Notes under the pieces: generated by a model | What the model was told of the DNA's origin: nothing | The model's database searches: none | Seen by the model: the letters and a program-made list of their open reading frames with translations, nothing else | Virus record (IMG/VR): IMGVR_UViG_3300032284_000952 | Span: 1 to 34,846 of that record | Source of the DNA: a virus | Length of the DNA: 34,846 nt | Strand: one strand, 5' to 3' | Position numbers and translations under genes: made by a program | Part shown: one piece after another, positions 1-7,071 of the stretch | Position numbering within the stretch: the first letter of the stretch is position 1 | How the letters are laid out: every line of letters begins with the position of its first letter

Positions 1-1463
1 TCTAAATGTTGAACAGAACCATCATTTGCAATAATAGAAGACCAAACATCATCATACCAACCTTCTGGTTTTTCATTTGATACTTTAATAATTAATTCAT
101 CCAACCAACGATTCTTATTTAGGTGAGAACCAGATAGAGTATCCTGGCGGTAAGCATTTGCCCGATAAGGTTCAACACTAGGGCTAGTGTTACCCATGAT
201 AATGGAAGAACTAGCATTAGGAGCAACGGCCATAACGTGACTGAACCTATTACCAGTACCGACAGCATCAGGAGCCTCACCTCGTTCGGCACCAAGAGTT
301 TTGTTTGCTTCATCTAAACCCTTCCTGATATGTTTGAAGATTTGGTTATTCGCAACTTTGGCCATGACACCTTCCCAAGCAATTCCATTACGCTGTAAGT
401 AAGCATGAAAGCCAAGTGCGCCCACACCGATACTACGCTCACGAGATGCAGAATACTTTGCTCTGGCGATTTCGTCAGGTGCATTATCAATAAAGAACTG
501 CAATACGTTATCAAGCATCTCCGCCACATCCTTGAGGAATAACTTGTTCTTCTTCCATTCATCATAATTCTCCAAATTCAATGATGATAAACAACAAACT
601 GCTGTGCGTTTTTCATCTGTTGGTAAAATAATTTCACTACACAAATTAGATTGATGTACTTTCAATCCTTTATCTTTTAGCCATTTGGGTAACATTCTGT
701 TGCTTGTATCAATGAAGTGAATATATGGTTCACCAGTATGCATACGCAATTCTAAAATTTCTTGCCACAATGCTCTTGCTGATACAACTTCACGCACTTC
801 TTTTGATTTTGGATCAATCAACTGCCAATCATCATTCGCTTCTGGATCCAACATACACTTTTCAATGATGGACATGAACTCATCTGTGATATTGATTCCA
901 TGATGCATATTCAGGCAACGCACATTAGGGTCACCTGTTGGTTTACGCATCTCTAAGAAAGGAATAACATCGGGATGGCTAATATCAAGATAAGCGGCAT
1001 AAGAACCACGGCGAGTACGACCTTGGCGGTAAGCCAAAGAACTTGCATCATAAATTTTAAGATGAGGCATAACGCCAGTAGACTTATCATCAGCAGACCG
1101 AATACCAAAGCCAATGCCCACTCCGCCCCCAAGCATAGAGAGCCAATTAGTTTCTGATAGGTTATCAACTAGACCCTCCGCTGTGTCTTCAATGTAGTTA
1201 AGGAAACAAGAAATTGGCATACCACGTTTACTACGCCCGAAAGAAAGAATAGGAGTAGAATAAGAAAGCCAATGTTTACTTGCGTAGTCGTATAATCGCT
1301 GTGCATGTTCCGGATTCGAACTAAATGCCTTCGATACAAATGCGAAACGGTGTTGCGGCGATTCTTCATCATCTTTCATGTAACTTTCTTTTAGTCTTTT
1401 AATACCCAATTCATCAAACAATTCATCTCTTTTTAAATCTATCTTAATACCTAGATATTCCAT
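1..1463 (-). CDS. nrdA: Ribonucleotide reductase class I large subunit (partial, runs off left edge)
   Basis: It reduces ribonucleoside diphosphates to deoxy forms for phage DNA synthesis, together with a radical-generating NrdB partner that is not in the window. 487 residues are readable without a stop to base 1. The redox and catalytic cysteines are visible: ISCFLNY (C86, equivalent to E. coli C225), SNLCSE (the N-x-C-x-E catalytic loop) and AVCCLSS (equivalent to C462). The conserved NASSSIIMGNTSPSVEPY stretch is also present. The start is ATG 1463 with AAAGG about seven bases upstream. The first active-site Cys is at residue 86 instead of about 225, so the N-terminal ATP-cone (allosteric overall-activity domain) is absent and the enzyme is probably not shut off by dATP. 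It lies 12 bases downstream of thyX, in the same nucleotide-metabolism operon. Confidence 0.95.
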   Translation of the reverse strand, partial: MEYLGIKIDLKRDELFDELGIKRLKESYMKDDEESPQHRFAFVSKAFSSNPEHAQRLYDYASKHWLSYSTPILSFGRSKRGMPISCFLNYIEDTAEGLVDNLSETNWLSMLGGGVGIGFGIRSADDKSTGVMPHLKIYDASSLAYRQGRTRRGSYAAYLDISHPDVIPFLEMRKPTGDPNVRCLNMHHGINITDEFMSIIEKCMLDPEANDDWQLIDPKSKEVREVVSARALWQEILELRMHTGEPYIHFIDTSNRMLPKWLKDKGLKVHQSNLCSEIILPTDEKRTAVCCLSSLNLENYDEWKKNKLFLKDVAEMLDNVLQFFIDNAPDEIARAKYSASRERSIGVGALGFHAYLQRNGIAWEGVMAKVANNQIFKHIRKGLDEANKTLGAERGEAPDAVGTGNRFSHVMAVAPNASSSIIMGNTSPSVEPYRANAYRQDTLSGSHLNKNRWLDELIIKVSNEKPEGWYDDVWSSIIANDGSVQHL

Positions 1464-1475
1464 GCTTTACCTTTA

Positions 1476-2123
1476 TTATTGTGTTATAAATTCTTCAATC
1501 ATTGGAAAGATTGGTTTAATTGCATCTGCACATGCCAATGCTACTTCTCTATGTTCTTTTTGTGTTCCGTTTCCTGCTCTGAGTTGTATATAGTGAACCC
1601 ATGAACGTAGTGTTCCATTCATATACATTCTACTCTTAGTCATACCTTCTGGTAATACTGCTCTCGCTTGTTCTTTAGCAATGCCACGCTGTAACGCAAT
1701 AGAATATATCTCTTGTATGTTTGCTGTTAACCATTGTTGTCTGTCCTTCCACCATTCTTCTAAAATTGTATCATCAGTTTCAATGCTATTCTGGCGATTC
1801 TTTGTATCTTGTAAACGGGCTTCTCTTGTTTCAAAACCAAGTTGTGATGCATCTGCATATCGTTGGCTAAATTCTTGGAATGAAAATGAACGGTGACGTA
1901 GGATTTGTCTTGCAATATCTCTAGTCGTATTGATTTCTAAACACACACTCACCATCTCTAGTGGTGACCAATGTTGATTGTTAATCAAGTAACGAACCAA
2001 CTTTTCTGCTGTGTCTGAATTGTTTTGATTTGCGGGATTTGATACTCTTGCGGCGTATGCAACTTGTTCTAATAAGTTTTTGCCGTCTGGTGATTGAGAA
2101 TAATTAACCAATTCAACTTTCAT
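1476..2123 (-). CDS. thyX: Flavin-dependent thymidylate synthase ThyX
   Basis: It converts dUMP to dTMP using methylene-tetrahydrofolate, FAD and NADPH, and so supplies dTTP alongside NrdA. The ThyX signature RHR-x7-S is intact as RHRSFSFQEFSQRY near residues 75-88. The C-terminal part has the conserved RSWVHYIQLR block. The length of 215 aa is normal for phage ThyX. An in-frame ATG 33 bases further upstream exists, but I chose ATG 2123 because GGAG lies eight bases before it and the longer form would cut further into the upstream gene. It overlaps the upstream gene by 11 bases, which suggests translational coupling. The gene ends in two consecutive TAA stops. Confidence 0.95.
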   Translation of the reverse strand: MKVELVNYSQSPDGKNLLEQVAYAARVSNPANQNNSDTAEKLVRYLINNQHWSPLEMVSVCLEINTTRDIARQILRHRSFSFQEFSQRYADASQLGFETREARLQDTKNRQNSIETDDTILEEWWKDRQQWLTANIQEIYSIALQRGIAKEQARAVLPEGMTKSRMYMNGTLRSWVHYIQLRAGNGTQKEHREVALACADAIKPIFPMIEEFITQ

Positions 2124-2583
2124 TTCCATAACTCCATATTTCATTTTTATATTCATCTGACCAACTATCGTAATATTTGGTACGCTTTAATTTTTCTCGT
2201 GCCTCATTTAGTTTATCTCTTGGCTGTGCGAGAATCAATGGGTACTGTCCATTTCCAGTATATACACCATTAATATAACCAGGTTCATCTGGATGGTCTT
2301 TCAAAAAAACAACATCAGGCATTTTAGCCTGACATTCTTTAATAACATTCAATAAATCATCATTAGTCATTGTTCTATCTAAGTTGTAAAACGCAACTAA
2401 TTCATATTCTGGTGTAAGTGCAAGGTAACTTAGTATTTGTGTTACTGGTTGTACTCCAATATAACCCCAAAATATTTTTCTGTCATCTAATGCTTTTTTT
2501 GCAAAAGGACATATACTAAATCCACCTAACTCATCTTTCTTTTCCGATATTCGCTTCACCCAATCAACTATGTTTTCTTCCAT
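2113..2583 (-). CDS. Conserved hypothetical protein, DUF1415-like N-terminus
   Basis: A 156-aa soluble protein with no signal peptide or membrane segment. The stretch GGFSICPFAKKAL near residues 20-32 resembles the CPFA motif seen in DUF1415-type proteins; this is recalled from memory and is a weak link. The middle reads like an alpha/beta domain (VVFLKDHPDEPG, then GNGQYPLILAQPR). It starts at ATG 2583 with GGAG eight bases upstream, inside the end of the primase gene (16-base overlap), and overlaps thyX downstream, so it belongs to the primase-thyX-nrdA operon. The sequence shows no catalytic function; its position suggests a role in DNA precursor or replication metabolism. Confidence 0.75.
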   Translation of the reverse strand: MEENIVDWVKRISEKKDELGGFSICPFAKKALDDRKIFWGYIGVQPVTQILSYLALTPEYELVAFYNLDRTMTNDDLLNVIKECQAKMPDVVFLKDHPDEPGYINGVYTGNGQYPLILAQPRDKLNEAREKLKRTKYYDSWSDEYKNEIWSYGNES

Positions 2584-3569
2584 TTTGTAAACTCCAAATT
2601 TGCTCTAAGTCCAGAGAATGTATGAGTATCTATGATATTTTTAATTTCATCTGGTGAAACACCATTCATCACCATTTCATTTACATCTTTATATTCCATC
2701 GATTCTGGCCACAAACAAACTGCAAAATTATTTTTAATTGCTTTGTCGATATTTTTGACAATCTCTTTGTTTCTAGGTTCGTTATCATATACAAGAACCA
2801 CATCATCATTGACACCTACTGCTGTTAGGTTTGAATCTGCTGTAGCGATAGAATTATTTATGAACATACTGTCTATAGGACCCTCTAGGACATAAACTTT
2901 CTTTGTCCAGTCAACAGTATCAAGTCCGTAAAATTTGTCTGTATCCTCTTGTAATTTGATTGTGATGTACTTTACTTTAGATTCACCTAATGCACGACCT
3001 TGAAATGCAACAAGTTCATTTTTCGCATTATGAAATGGTATAATGATTCGTTGGTCATCATCTTTTAGTTCCTTATCAACACCCATCTTATGAACGAATG
3101 CTTTAAAGTCATCAGTAAAATATAATTTACGTTGGTACTCTACAGGAATCTTTCTTGATAGTATGTATGCCTTAGCATGATGTTCATCGGGTAAAGATTC
3201 GATAGTTGGTAAGTCAATATCTTTTGGTACGAATACAGGTTTTGCTTTGAATTCATCCAACGATGGTTTAGGATAATTGTTATTACCTGTTTCACCATTT
3301 TTGTATCGCTCAAGTGCATATTCTTTTACAAGACCAGGGTCAATGAACTTAATAAAATTGTACATTGTATGACCTGTACCACAATTTTGACATTTGTAGA
3401 AATAGTCATTCTTACGCTTGTAAACGTAACCTCTTGCTTTGAATTTGTTCTTTTGAGAATCGCCACAGAATGGGCAACGGAAATTAAACAGGTCCGTTTG
3501 CTTTTGAACGAACCTGTCTAATCGAGGTGAAAGTAATTGAAGATATTTGCGGTCAATGTATATGCTCAT
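2568..3569 (-). CDS. 61: DNA primase, T4 gp61-like
   Basis: It makes RNA primers for lagging-strand synthesis and would pair with the gp41-like helicase encoded at 22736-24127. An N-terminal zinc ribbon has Cys 32, 35, 60 and 63 (RCPFCGD ... KCQNCGTG), as in CHC2-type primases. A TOPRIM domain follows, with the Glu motif VLEGPIDS near 225 and the acidic VLVYDNEPRNKE near 258. At 333 aa it is close to T4 gp61 (about 342 aa). ATG 3569 is the only plausible start upstream of the zinc ribbon. No Shine-Dalgarno is visible, and a sigma70-like promoter ends seven bases before the ATG, so the message may be leaderless. It is the first gene of its operon. Confidence 0.93.
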   Translation of the reverse strand: MSIYIDRKYLQLLSPRLDRFVQKQTDLFNFRCPFCGDSQKNKFKARGYVYKRKNDYFYKCQNCGTGHTMYNFIKFIDPGLVKEYALERYKNGETGNNNYPKPSLDEFKAKPVFVPKDIDLPTIESLPDEHHAKAYILSRKIPVEYQRKLYFTDDFKAFVHKMGVDKELKDDDQRIIIPFHNAKNELVAFQGRALGESKVKYITIKLQEDTDKFYGLDTVDWTKKVYVLEGPIDSMFINNSIATADSNLTAVGVNDDVVLVYDNEPRNKEIVKNIDKAIKNNFAVCLWPESMEYKDVNEMVMNGVSPDEIKNIIDTHTFSGLRANLEFTKWKKT

Positions 3570-3575
3570 TCATAC

Positions 3576-3604
3576 AGTATACAACAAGCACTACTGTAAG
3601 TCAA
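3576..3604 (-). promoter_or_regulatory. Sigma70-like promoter for the primase-thyX-nrdA operon
   Basis: On the minus strand TTGACT (3599-3604) is followed after exactly 17 bases by TATACT (3576-3581). Each hexamer matches the host sigma70 consensus at five of six positions. The predicted start site falls at or within a few bases of the primase ATG at 3569. The site occupies the short gap between the lysis genes and the primase. It looks like an early promoter recognised by unmodified host polymerase. Confidence 0.65.
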
Positions 3605-4017
3605 TGCACAATTTTCATTAATTCCGTACCGTGACTAATCAACCAAGAAACAACTATCATGCCGCCGGCAATCATCCATTTCCATTGCAGAATGGATTCC
3701 AATTGTTTCTTTTCTTCCGAATTATGATTGGACATATCAGAACGAAGACCTTTAATCTCAGTCATGATACGCAATTCAGTATCTTGCATCTTAGTGAGAA
3801 CAGTATCAATTCTATCGTGGATTTCTTTGATATCCGCTTCTGTTTCGAGCCTACGGGAATCCATGGTATCATATACCTTTACTATATGTTTATCGTGCTG
3901 GTCTATCAACTTATCGATAACTGTGTCCATTTTTCTACACAAATCAGTCAAAGTTGATACTTGAGATTTTAATACCCCAACGTCTACCATCAGTTTTGTT
4001 TCTGTAGGTTCAGCCAT
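3601..4017 (-). CDS. Coiled-coil protein with C-terminal membrane anchor, lysis cassette
   Basis: A 138-aa protein whose first ~105 residues are a charged helix with heptad-like spacing (many L/I/M every three to four residues, e.g. VGVLKSQVSTLTDLCRKMDTVIDKL). One membrane segment (WMIAGGMIVVSWLISHG, about 112-130) ends three residues after the anchoring WKW. This layout, an extramembrane coiled coil and a single terminal transmembrane helix, is like XhlA-type proteins that accompany holins. It is the last gene of the lysis cassette, just after the holin-like and small secreted proteins. I infer an accessory role in lysis or membrane tethering. The upstream ribosome site is weak (GGAAA very close to the ATG). 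Confidence 0.75.
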   Translation of the reverse strand: MAEPTETKLMVDVGVLKSQVSTLTDLCRKMDTVIDKLIDQHDKHIVKVYDTMDSRRLETEADIKEIHDRIDTVLTKMQDTELRIMTEIKGLRSDMSNHNSEEKKQLESILQWKWMIAGGMIVVSWLISHGTELMKIVH

Positions 4018-4023
4018 TTTCCA

Positions 4024-4209
4024 TTATTTCTTTTTTGTTGGTTTAGCCGGTTTCGCTGGAACTTCAGTACCCTCTAACTTCTTGTGTACTTTGACCATCT
4101 TACAAACTTGTTTGCCATTTTTTTCATGACATACTTTTTGTGATACACCTTCTGCATGTGCAACAGAGAAGAATGCAAATAATGATAATGTTAGTAATAG
4201 TTTTTTCAT
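4024..4209 (-). CDS. Small secreted (periplasmic) protein
   Basis: A 61-aa protein with a clear Sec signal peptide: MKK, then the hydrophobic LLLTLSLFAFFSVA, with probable cleavage after AHA (near residue 19). The mature part is about 42 residues, basic, with two cysteines (QKVCHEK and KQVCKMV) that could form a disulphide. It ends in a Lys/Pro-rich PAKPAKPTKKK tail that could bind anionic envelope material. AGGA lies seven bases before the ATG. It sits between the holin-like gene and the coiled-coil membrane protein. I do not recognise the family; an envelope-acting helper of lysis is an inference from location only. Confidence 0.75.
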   Translation of the reverse strand: MKKLLLTLSLFAFFSVAHAEGVSQKVCHEKNGKQVCKMVKVHKKLEGTEVPAKPAKPTKKK

Positions 4210-4217
4210 TTTAGTTC

Positions 4218-4631
4218 CTATAACGCAGGTTGAGATGATGGTGCCGGACCAGGACCAGCAGGTCTTGCCAATGGTGCAGATGCAATAGGCATAGGTGATG
4301 ATACTGGTGTTGTTGGTGAAGTCATCGGGGAAGGTGTGATGCTTGAAGGCACAGTTGTTGATGCTGTTGTTGCATTACTTAATTTCTCTTGTGTACGACC
4401 CCATGCGGCAATACCTAAAACTGCACCCATTGCAAGGTGAAATAAACCAGCGCCTTGTAGTGTCAATGGATTCCATTGTGTCACTGGTTGTTTAAGTACT
4501 GCTTGTAGAATTGACCAAGCAACAGGAAAGATGACCATGTCGCAAAAACAAACGACCATGTACATCCATCCCATCATAGGACGCCATTTCTTTTGCATCC
4601 AATCTTCGTCTTTTTTGACTTCTTCAGCCAT
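4218..4631 (-). CDS. Holin-like membrane protein
   Basis: A 137-aa protein probably responsible for permeabilising the inner membrane so that the endolysin can escape. Two hydrophobic segments are visible (about 19-46, GWMYMVVCFCDMVIFPVAW, and about 58-79, AGLFHLAMGAVLGIAAWG); the first is long enough for interpretation as a hairpin. The KKWRPMMGW lead-in resembles the 3TM holins of gene-transfer-agent and marine phage type (PF11351, by memory). The C-terminus from residue 90 is a low-complexity Pro/Ser/Thr/Ala tail, probably cytoplasmic or periplasmic and unstructured. The gene directly follows the endolysin gene, the classic context. Holin assignment is by topology plus position. Confidence 0.75.
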   Translation of the reverse strand: MAEEVKKDEDWMQKKWRPMMGWMYMVVCFCDMVIFPVAWSILQAVLKQPVTQWNPLTLQGAGLFHLAMGAVLGIAAWGRTQEKLSNATTASTTVPSSITPSPMTSPTTPVSSPMPIASAPLARPAGPGPAPSSQPAL

Positions 4632-4633
4632 GA

Positions 4634-5257
4634 TTATCCAATATGTGCATGAATAATCGCTAACTCATTATCATAGTTTTGGTGACGTTCTTTTAATCCC
4701 AACTTACCACCGTTAGTGATTTGAGAGATTTTATCGATGTTACCTTGGTCTGCTAATGCGTTTAGATTATTGTTTTCCCAGAACCAACATGCAGATTGAC
4801 ATGCACCTTCAAATGTTTGTAGGTACTCAGGAATCTGTTCAATTGGTGTTGCGATAGAATCAGCAAATGCTTGATAGTTGTCTTTACCTGTCAATTGAAT
4901 TAGTCCACGACCACAATGTGCCCAACCATCACCAGATTCTTCTGGTCCATTACCCATACGATTTGCATATGCACGATTAGCAATCATCTCTGGATGATGA
5001 CCATATTGTTGTGCAATTTCTTCTGTTTGGAAATAATGTGGGAATACTTTTAACAATGTTTCTGGTTTGTAGTTCAAGTTTTCTGCAAGTGCAGTAAAGC
5101 CAGCAGATTCATGAATACATTCTGCCATGAAAGCCGCAATACGTTGTGGTGTATTGATTTCATAGTCAGGTAATAGTTTTGATAATGCATCGTACCAGTG
5201 GTCGATGTAAGGGTTGCCAGGAATAAACTTGGCTAATAGTTCTTTTGTCAGTTCCAT
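4634..5257 (-). CDS. Endolysin, glycoside hydrolase family 19
   Basis: It degrades peptidoglycan at the end of infection, hydrolysing the glycan backbone (GH19 chitinase/lysozyme fold). The 207-aa protein is a single GH19 catalytic domain: CIHESAGF places the first catalytic Glu at 50, AENLNY supplies a second acidic residue at 59, and the family block GRGLIQLTGKDNY spans 117-129. No signal peptide or cell-wall-binding domain is present, so release depends on the holin-like protein encoded next. AAGG lies seven bases before ATG 5257. The length is typical for Gram-negative phage GH19 endolysins. Confidence 0.92.
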   Translation of the reverse strand: MELTKELLAKFIPGNPYIDHWYDALSKLLPDYEINTPQRIAAFMAECIHESAGFTALAENLNYKPETLLKVFPHYFQTEEIAQQYGHHPEMIANRAYANRMGNGPEESGDGWAHCGRGLIQLTGKDNYQAFADSIATPIEQIPEYLQTFEGACQSACWFWENNNLNALADQGNIDKISQITNGGKLGLKERHQNYDNELAIIHAHIG

Positions 5258-5266
5258 AAAATTCCT

Positions 5267-5476
5267 TTAATATAATGATTCTGCTATCTGTAAAGCGCCT
5301 AGCAATATTGCACGAGCCTCTTGGTCTTCTGCAAAATCACTTGCAGTAGATTCGATGTGTTGTGCAATATTCAAATCATTAATCAATTCTTTATAATCTT
5401 GTGGTGATAACGAACCATTCTCATACGCTTGTCTATATGATTGTGCTTGTGTTGCTACATCAGTTAAAATACTCAT
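5267..5476 (-). CDS. Small conserved protein of the lysis cassette
   Basis: A 69-aa acidic, mostly helical protein (SLSPQDYKELINDLNIAQH, then EARAILLGALQIAESLY) without signal peptide or membrane segment. Its ATG overlaps the TGA of the upstream lipoprotein gene (ATGA, four bases), so it is translationally coupled. It is ten bases upstream of the endolysin gene. No family is recognised. Its short length and lysis context resemble the small cytoplasmic ORFs that sit between structural tail and lysis genes in marine T4-like phages; the function is unknown. Confidence 0.7.
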   Translation of the reverse strand: MSILTDVATQAQSYRQAYENGSLSPQDYKELINDLNIAQHIESTASDFAEDQEARAILLGALQIAESLY

Positions 5477-5832
5477 CTTGGTTTTGTTCCTGTAACTTGT
5501 TGAATACGTTCTGCCGACTTAGCAACGATATTTAGTTTAGCCTCACAGTAGACAGGGCTTGGATTTTGTTTATTATGTAATTCATCAACAATGGTAAACA
5601 AGTCACTATTTAATTTATTCTGTGCATCATTATGTGGTATGTATTGAGAATAATTTTTCAACTCTCTTGCTTCGTTATACAATGCATTGATAGTATCTGC
5701 ATCGCATTTTTTAGATTCTGCTAATGTTCTAACATGCACAACATATTGGTATTCTGTGCTATCAAAGTTTGCCATAATCAACGCACAACCATTTAGTGCA
5801 AGAATTGCACATACTGCCAATATTCTTTTCAT
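5473..5832 (-). CDS. Outer-membrane-type lipoprotein
   Basis: A 119-aa predicted lipoprotein. The N-terminus MKRILAVCAILALNGC is a lipoprotein signal with lipobox LNGC; Cys 16 would be acylated. The mature part is helical with several cysteines (KKCDADT, PVYCEAK). A longer in-frame start 30 bases upstream would put a polar extension before the signal, so I chose ATG 5832, which overlaps the o-spanin TGA (ATGA) and has GAGG seven bases upstream. Directly following the o-spanin, it is a second lipoprotein in the cassette. It could be an additional spanin partner or an envelope protein that excludes other phages; I cannot tell which. Confidence 0.75.
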   Translation of the reverse strand: MKRILAVCAILALNGCALIMANFDSTEYQYVVHVRTLAESKKCDADTINALYNEARELKNYSQYIPHNDAQNKLNSDLFTIVDELHNKQNPSPVYCEAKLNIVAKSAERIQQVTGTKPR

Positions 5833-6128
5833 TTGTTTGCCTCTTGTTGGTCTTTGATCCATTTTTGTAGTGCTTCTAGTCTATTCGATATCTTGTAATA
5901 CATTTCATAATTCTCTGTAATCGTTTCTTCAATCGTTGAGAATTTGACTTCACCTTCCGGTAGTGTTTTTAGTTTCGGTGGTGGTACCATTGTTTCCGGT
6001 GCTGGTGTCGGGAACGGTACCTTGACTAAAGCCGGCGGTTGCTGAAAGGTTGTGCAGGCTGATAAAAGACTTAGGAATAACGCAAGTGTCATCATCCTTA
6101 GTGCTGATTTGTTTTTGAATCTCCACAT
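5829..6128 (-). CDS. o-spanin (Rz1-like lipoprotein), nested in the i-spanin gene
   Basis: A 99-aa predicted outer-membrane lipoprotein that would link with the i-spanin to disrupt the outer membrane. The signal is MWRFKNKSALRMM, then TLALFLSLLSAC with lipobox LSAC (Cys 25). A proline-rich mature segment follows (PPALVKVPFPTPAPETMVPPP), the hallmark of Rz1 proteins, and a helical C-terminus ends QEANK. ATG 6128 has GGAG seven bases upstream; the alternative start 21 bases earlier has no better site. About 179 bases lie inside the i-spanin gene in another frame, the arrangement of lambda Rz/Rz1. The spanin role is inferred from features and position; no homology search was run. Confidence 0.8.
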   Translation of the reverse strand: MWRFKNKSALRMMTLALFLSLLSACTTFQQPPALVKVPFPTPAPETMVPPPKLKTLPEGEVKFSTIEETITENYEMYYKISNRLEALQKWIKDQQEANK

Positions 6129-6465
6129 AATTATTCTCCACGTTTGCATCTTTTGCTTCTAAAAATTTAACAACATTTTTTGTTACTGTTACTTGTTTGG
6201 TTACAATCTTTTCTACAATCTTTTCTGCTTCTGCTTTACCATTAATCAATGCATCTTGTCTTCCATCAATATAACAACCTGCACCGAACAAAATAAACGC
6301 AATGATTTGTATTGGTATTCTATAGAAAATAGGAATAAAAAACGATAGTAATTTTTCTGCAACGTAAAGTGCAACACCTGCACCAATTACAAACAAAGGT
6401 ACCCATGTAGGTAACTCTGTTAGTATCCAATCAATTGTAAAAAAATGCAATATGTAATCAAACAT
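5950..6465 (-). CDS. i-spanin (Rz-like inner-membrane protein)
   Basis: A 171-aa predicted inner-membrane component of the spanin complex. Two hydrophobic segments are visible near residues 20-48 (WVPLFVIGAGVALYVAEKLL) and 52-68 (QIIAFILFGAGCYI). A charged helical periplasmic part follows (GKAEAEKIVEKIVTKQVTV...), and the C-terminus is a low-complexity Thr/Asn/Gly tail. Classic Rz has one N-terminal segment, so the double segment is unusual and one stretch may be peripheral. The o-spanin gene begins inside it in a different frame, and the low-complexity C-terminus falls in the doubly coded part. No clear ribosome site precedes ATG 6465; coupling to the preceding gene, two bases away, is likely. 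Confidence 0.75.
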   Translation of the reverse strand: MFDYILHFFTIDWILTELPTWVPLFVIGAGVALYVAEKLLSFFIPIFYRIPIQIIAFILFGAGCYIDGRQDALINGKAEAEKIVEKIVTKQVTVTKNVVKFLEAKDANVENNYVEIQKQISTKDDDTCVIPKSFISLHNLSATAGFSQGTVPDTSTGNNGTTTETKNTTGR

Positions 6466-6466
6466 T

Positions 6467-6709
6467 TTATACTAATACTAGTCTAGTATCACCTTCCGTT
6501 TTTTCTACTTTAACCCAACCATCATTGTTAAATTTATATCCTTCTCTTTGTTTAACTGAAACGATAACATGGTCAATTTTTTCTGCTATCCATCTTGCTA
6601 AACTATAATTATCTAATCCTGAAACTCTGAAGAAACCTACATTAGCGGCTACTTCCATTTCGACTTTCAATTGAAAGTCATTTTCAATTAAATCTTTAAC
6701 TTCTCTCAA
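6467..6709 (-). CDS. Hypothetical protein, TTG start
   Basis: An 80-aa soluble protein of unknown function. The N-terminus is a helix rich in acidic and hydrophobic residues (VKDLIENDFQLKVEMEV); the C-terminus is mixed (KFNNDGWVKVEKTEGDTRLVLV), suggesting a small alpha/beta fold. The start is TTG 6709, whose last two bases overlap the upstream stop (TTGA). AGGAAA lies about eleven bases before it. The preceding gene ends exactly there, so it depends on re-initiating ribosomes. It separates the capsid-protein region from the lysis cassette. Confidence 0.65.
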   Translation of the reverse strand: MREVKDLIENDFQLKVEMEVAANVGFFRVSGLDNYSLARWIAEKIDHVIVSVKQREGYKFNNDGWVKVEKTEGDTRLVLV

Positions 6710-7071
6710 TTTGGTGATTTCCTTGCAGTCATAAAATATTTTTTCTTTTTCTTTTTCATATCTACTGCTGTAGCACTTTGAGCATCAGTACCACTTTGTG
6801 GACCAGTTACATTAGTTGGTCCGGCAACAGAGGCTGCCCCACCACCTCCGCCTCCAGCCATTTCTCTAAACTGTTTGAATGTCTTTTTAACTTCTTCTTT
6901 TGTTAATCTATCTAATGCACGTTCAACACCTTTCTGGCGTTTTGGTTCTAATGTTTGATACATGTTCATAGGTTTATTGCCATGTTTTTTTCTATGGTCA
7001 TCACCTACTTTAGATAGATACCTTTCGGCTTTATCTTTGCTTATTTCATCAATCATTTTAATAGTTTTCAT
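6706..7071 (-). CDS. Single-module Lys/Glu-rich protein related to the giant repeat proteins
   Basis: A 121-aa basic protein. I chose ATG 7071 because it overlaps the upstream TGA as ATGA; three codons of alternative start lie before it. It opens MKTIKMIDEISKDKAERYLSKV, and a second block is KGVERALDRLTKEEVKK. Both blocks recur in the large neighbours (e.g. IDEISKELAGKYL and KGINKAVDKLSKEDVE in the gene at 10841-12427), so this is one free-standing copy of a shared module. A poly-Gly run and low-complexity Thr/Ala segment follow, then poly-Lys. The N-terminal M-K-T-x5-D-E also resembles the capsid-targeting pattern discussed for its neighbours. The function is unknown; a DNA-associated head protein is an inference. 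Confidence 0.7.
   Translation of the reverse strand: MKTIKMIDEISKDKAERYLSKVGDDHRKKHGNKPMNMYQTLEPKRQKGVERALDRLTKEEVKKTFKQFREMAGGGGGGAASVAGPTNVTGPQSGTDAQSATAVDMKKKKKKYFMTARKSPN

Noticed and set aside
953-1372. Short open frames inside the nrdA region
   Set aside because: They read out of frame with NrdA motifs that are continuous from 1463 to base 1; nrdA has no stop in the window and so must be traced as a partial gene.
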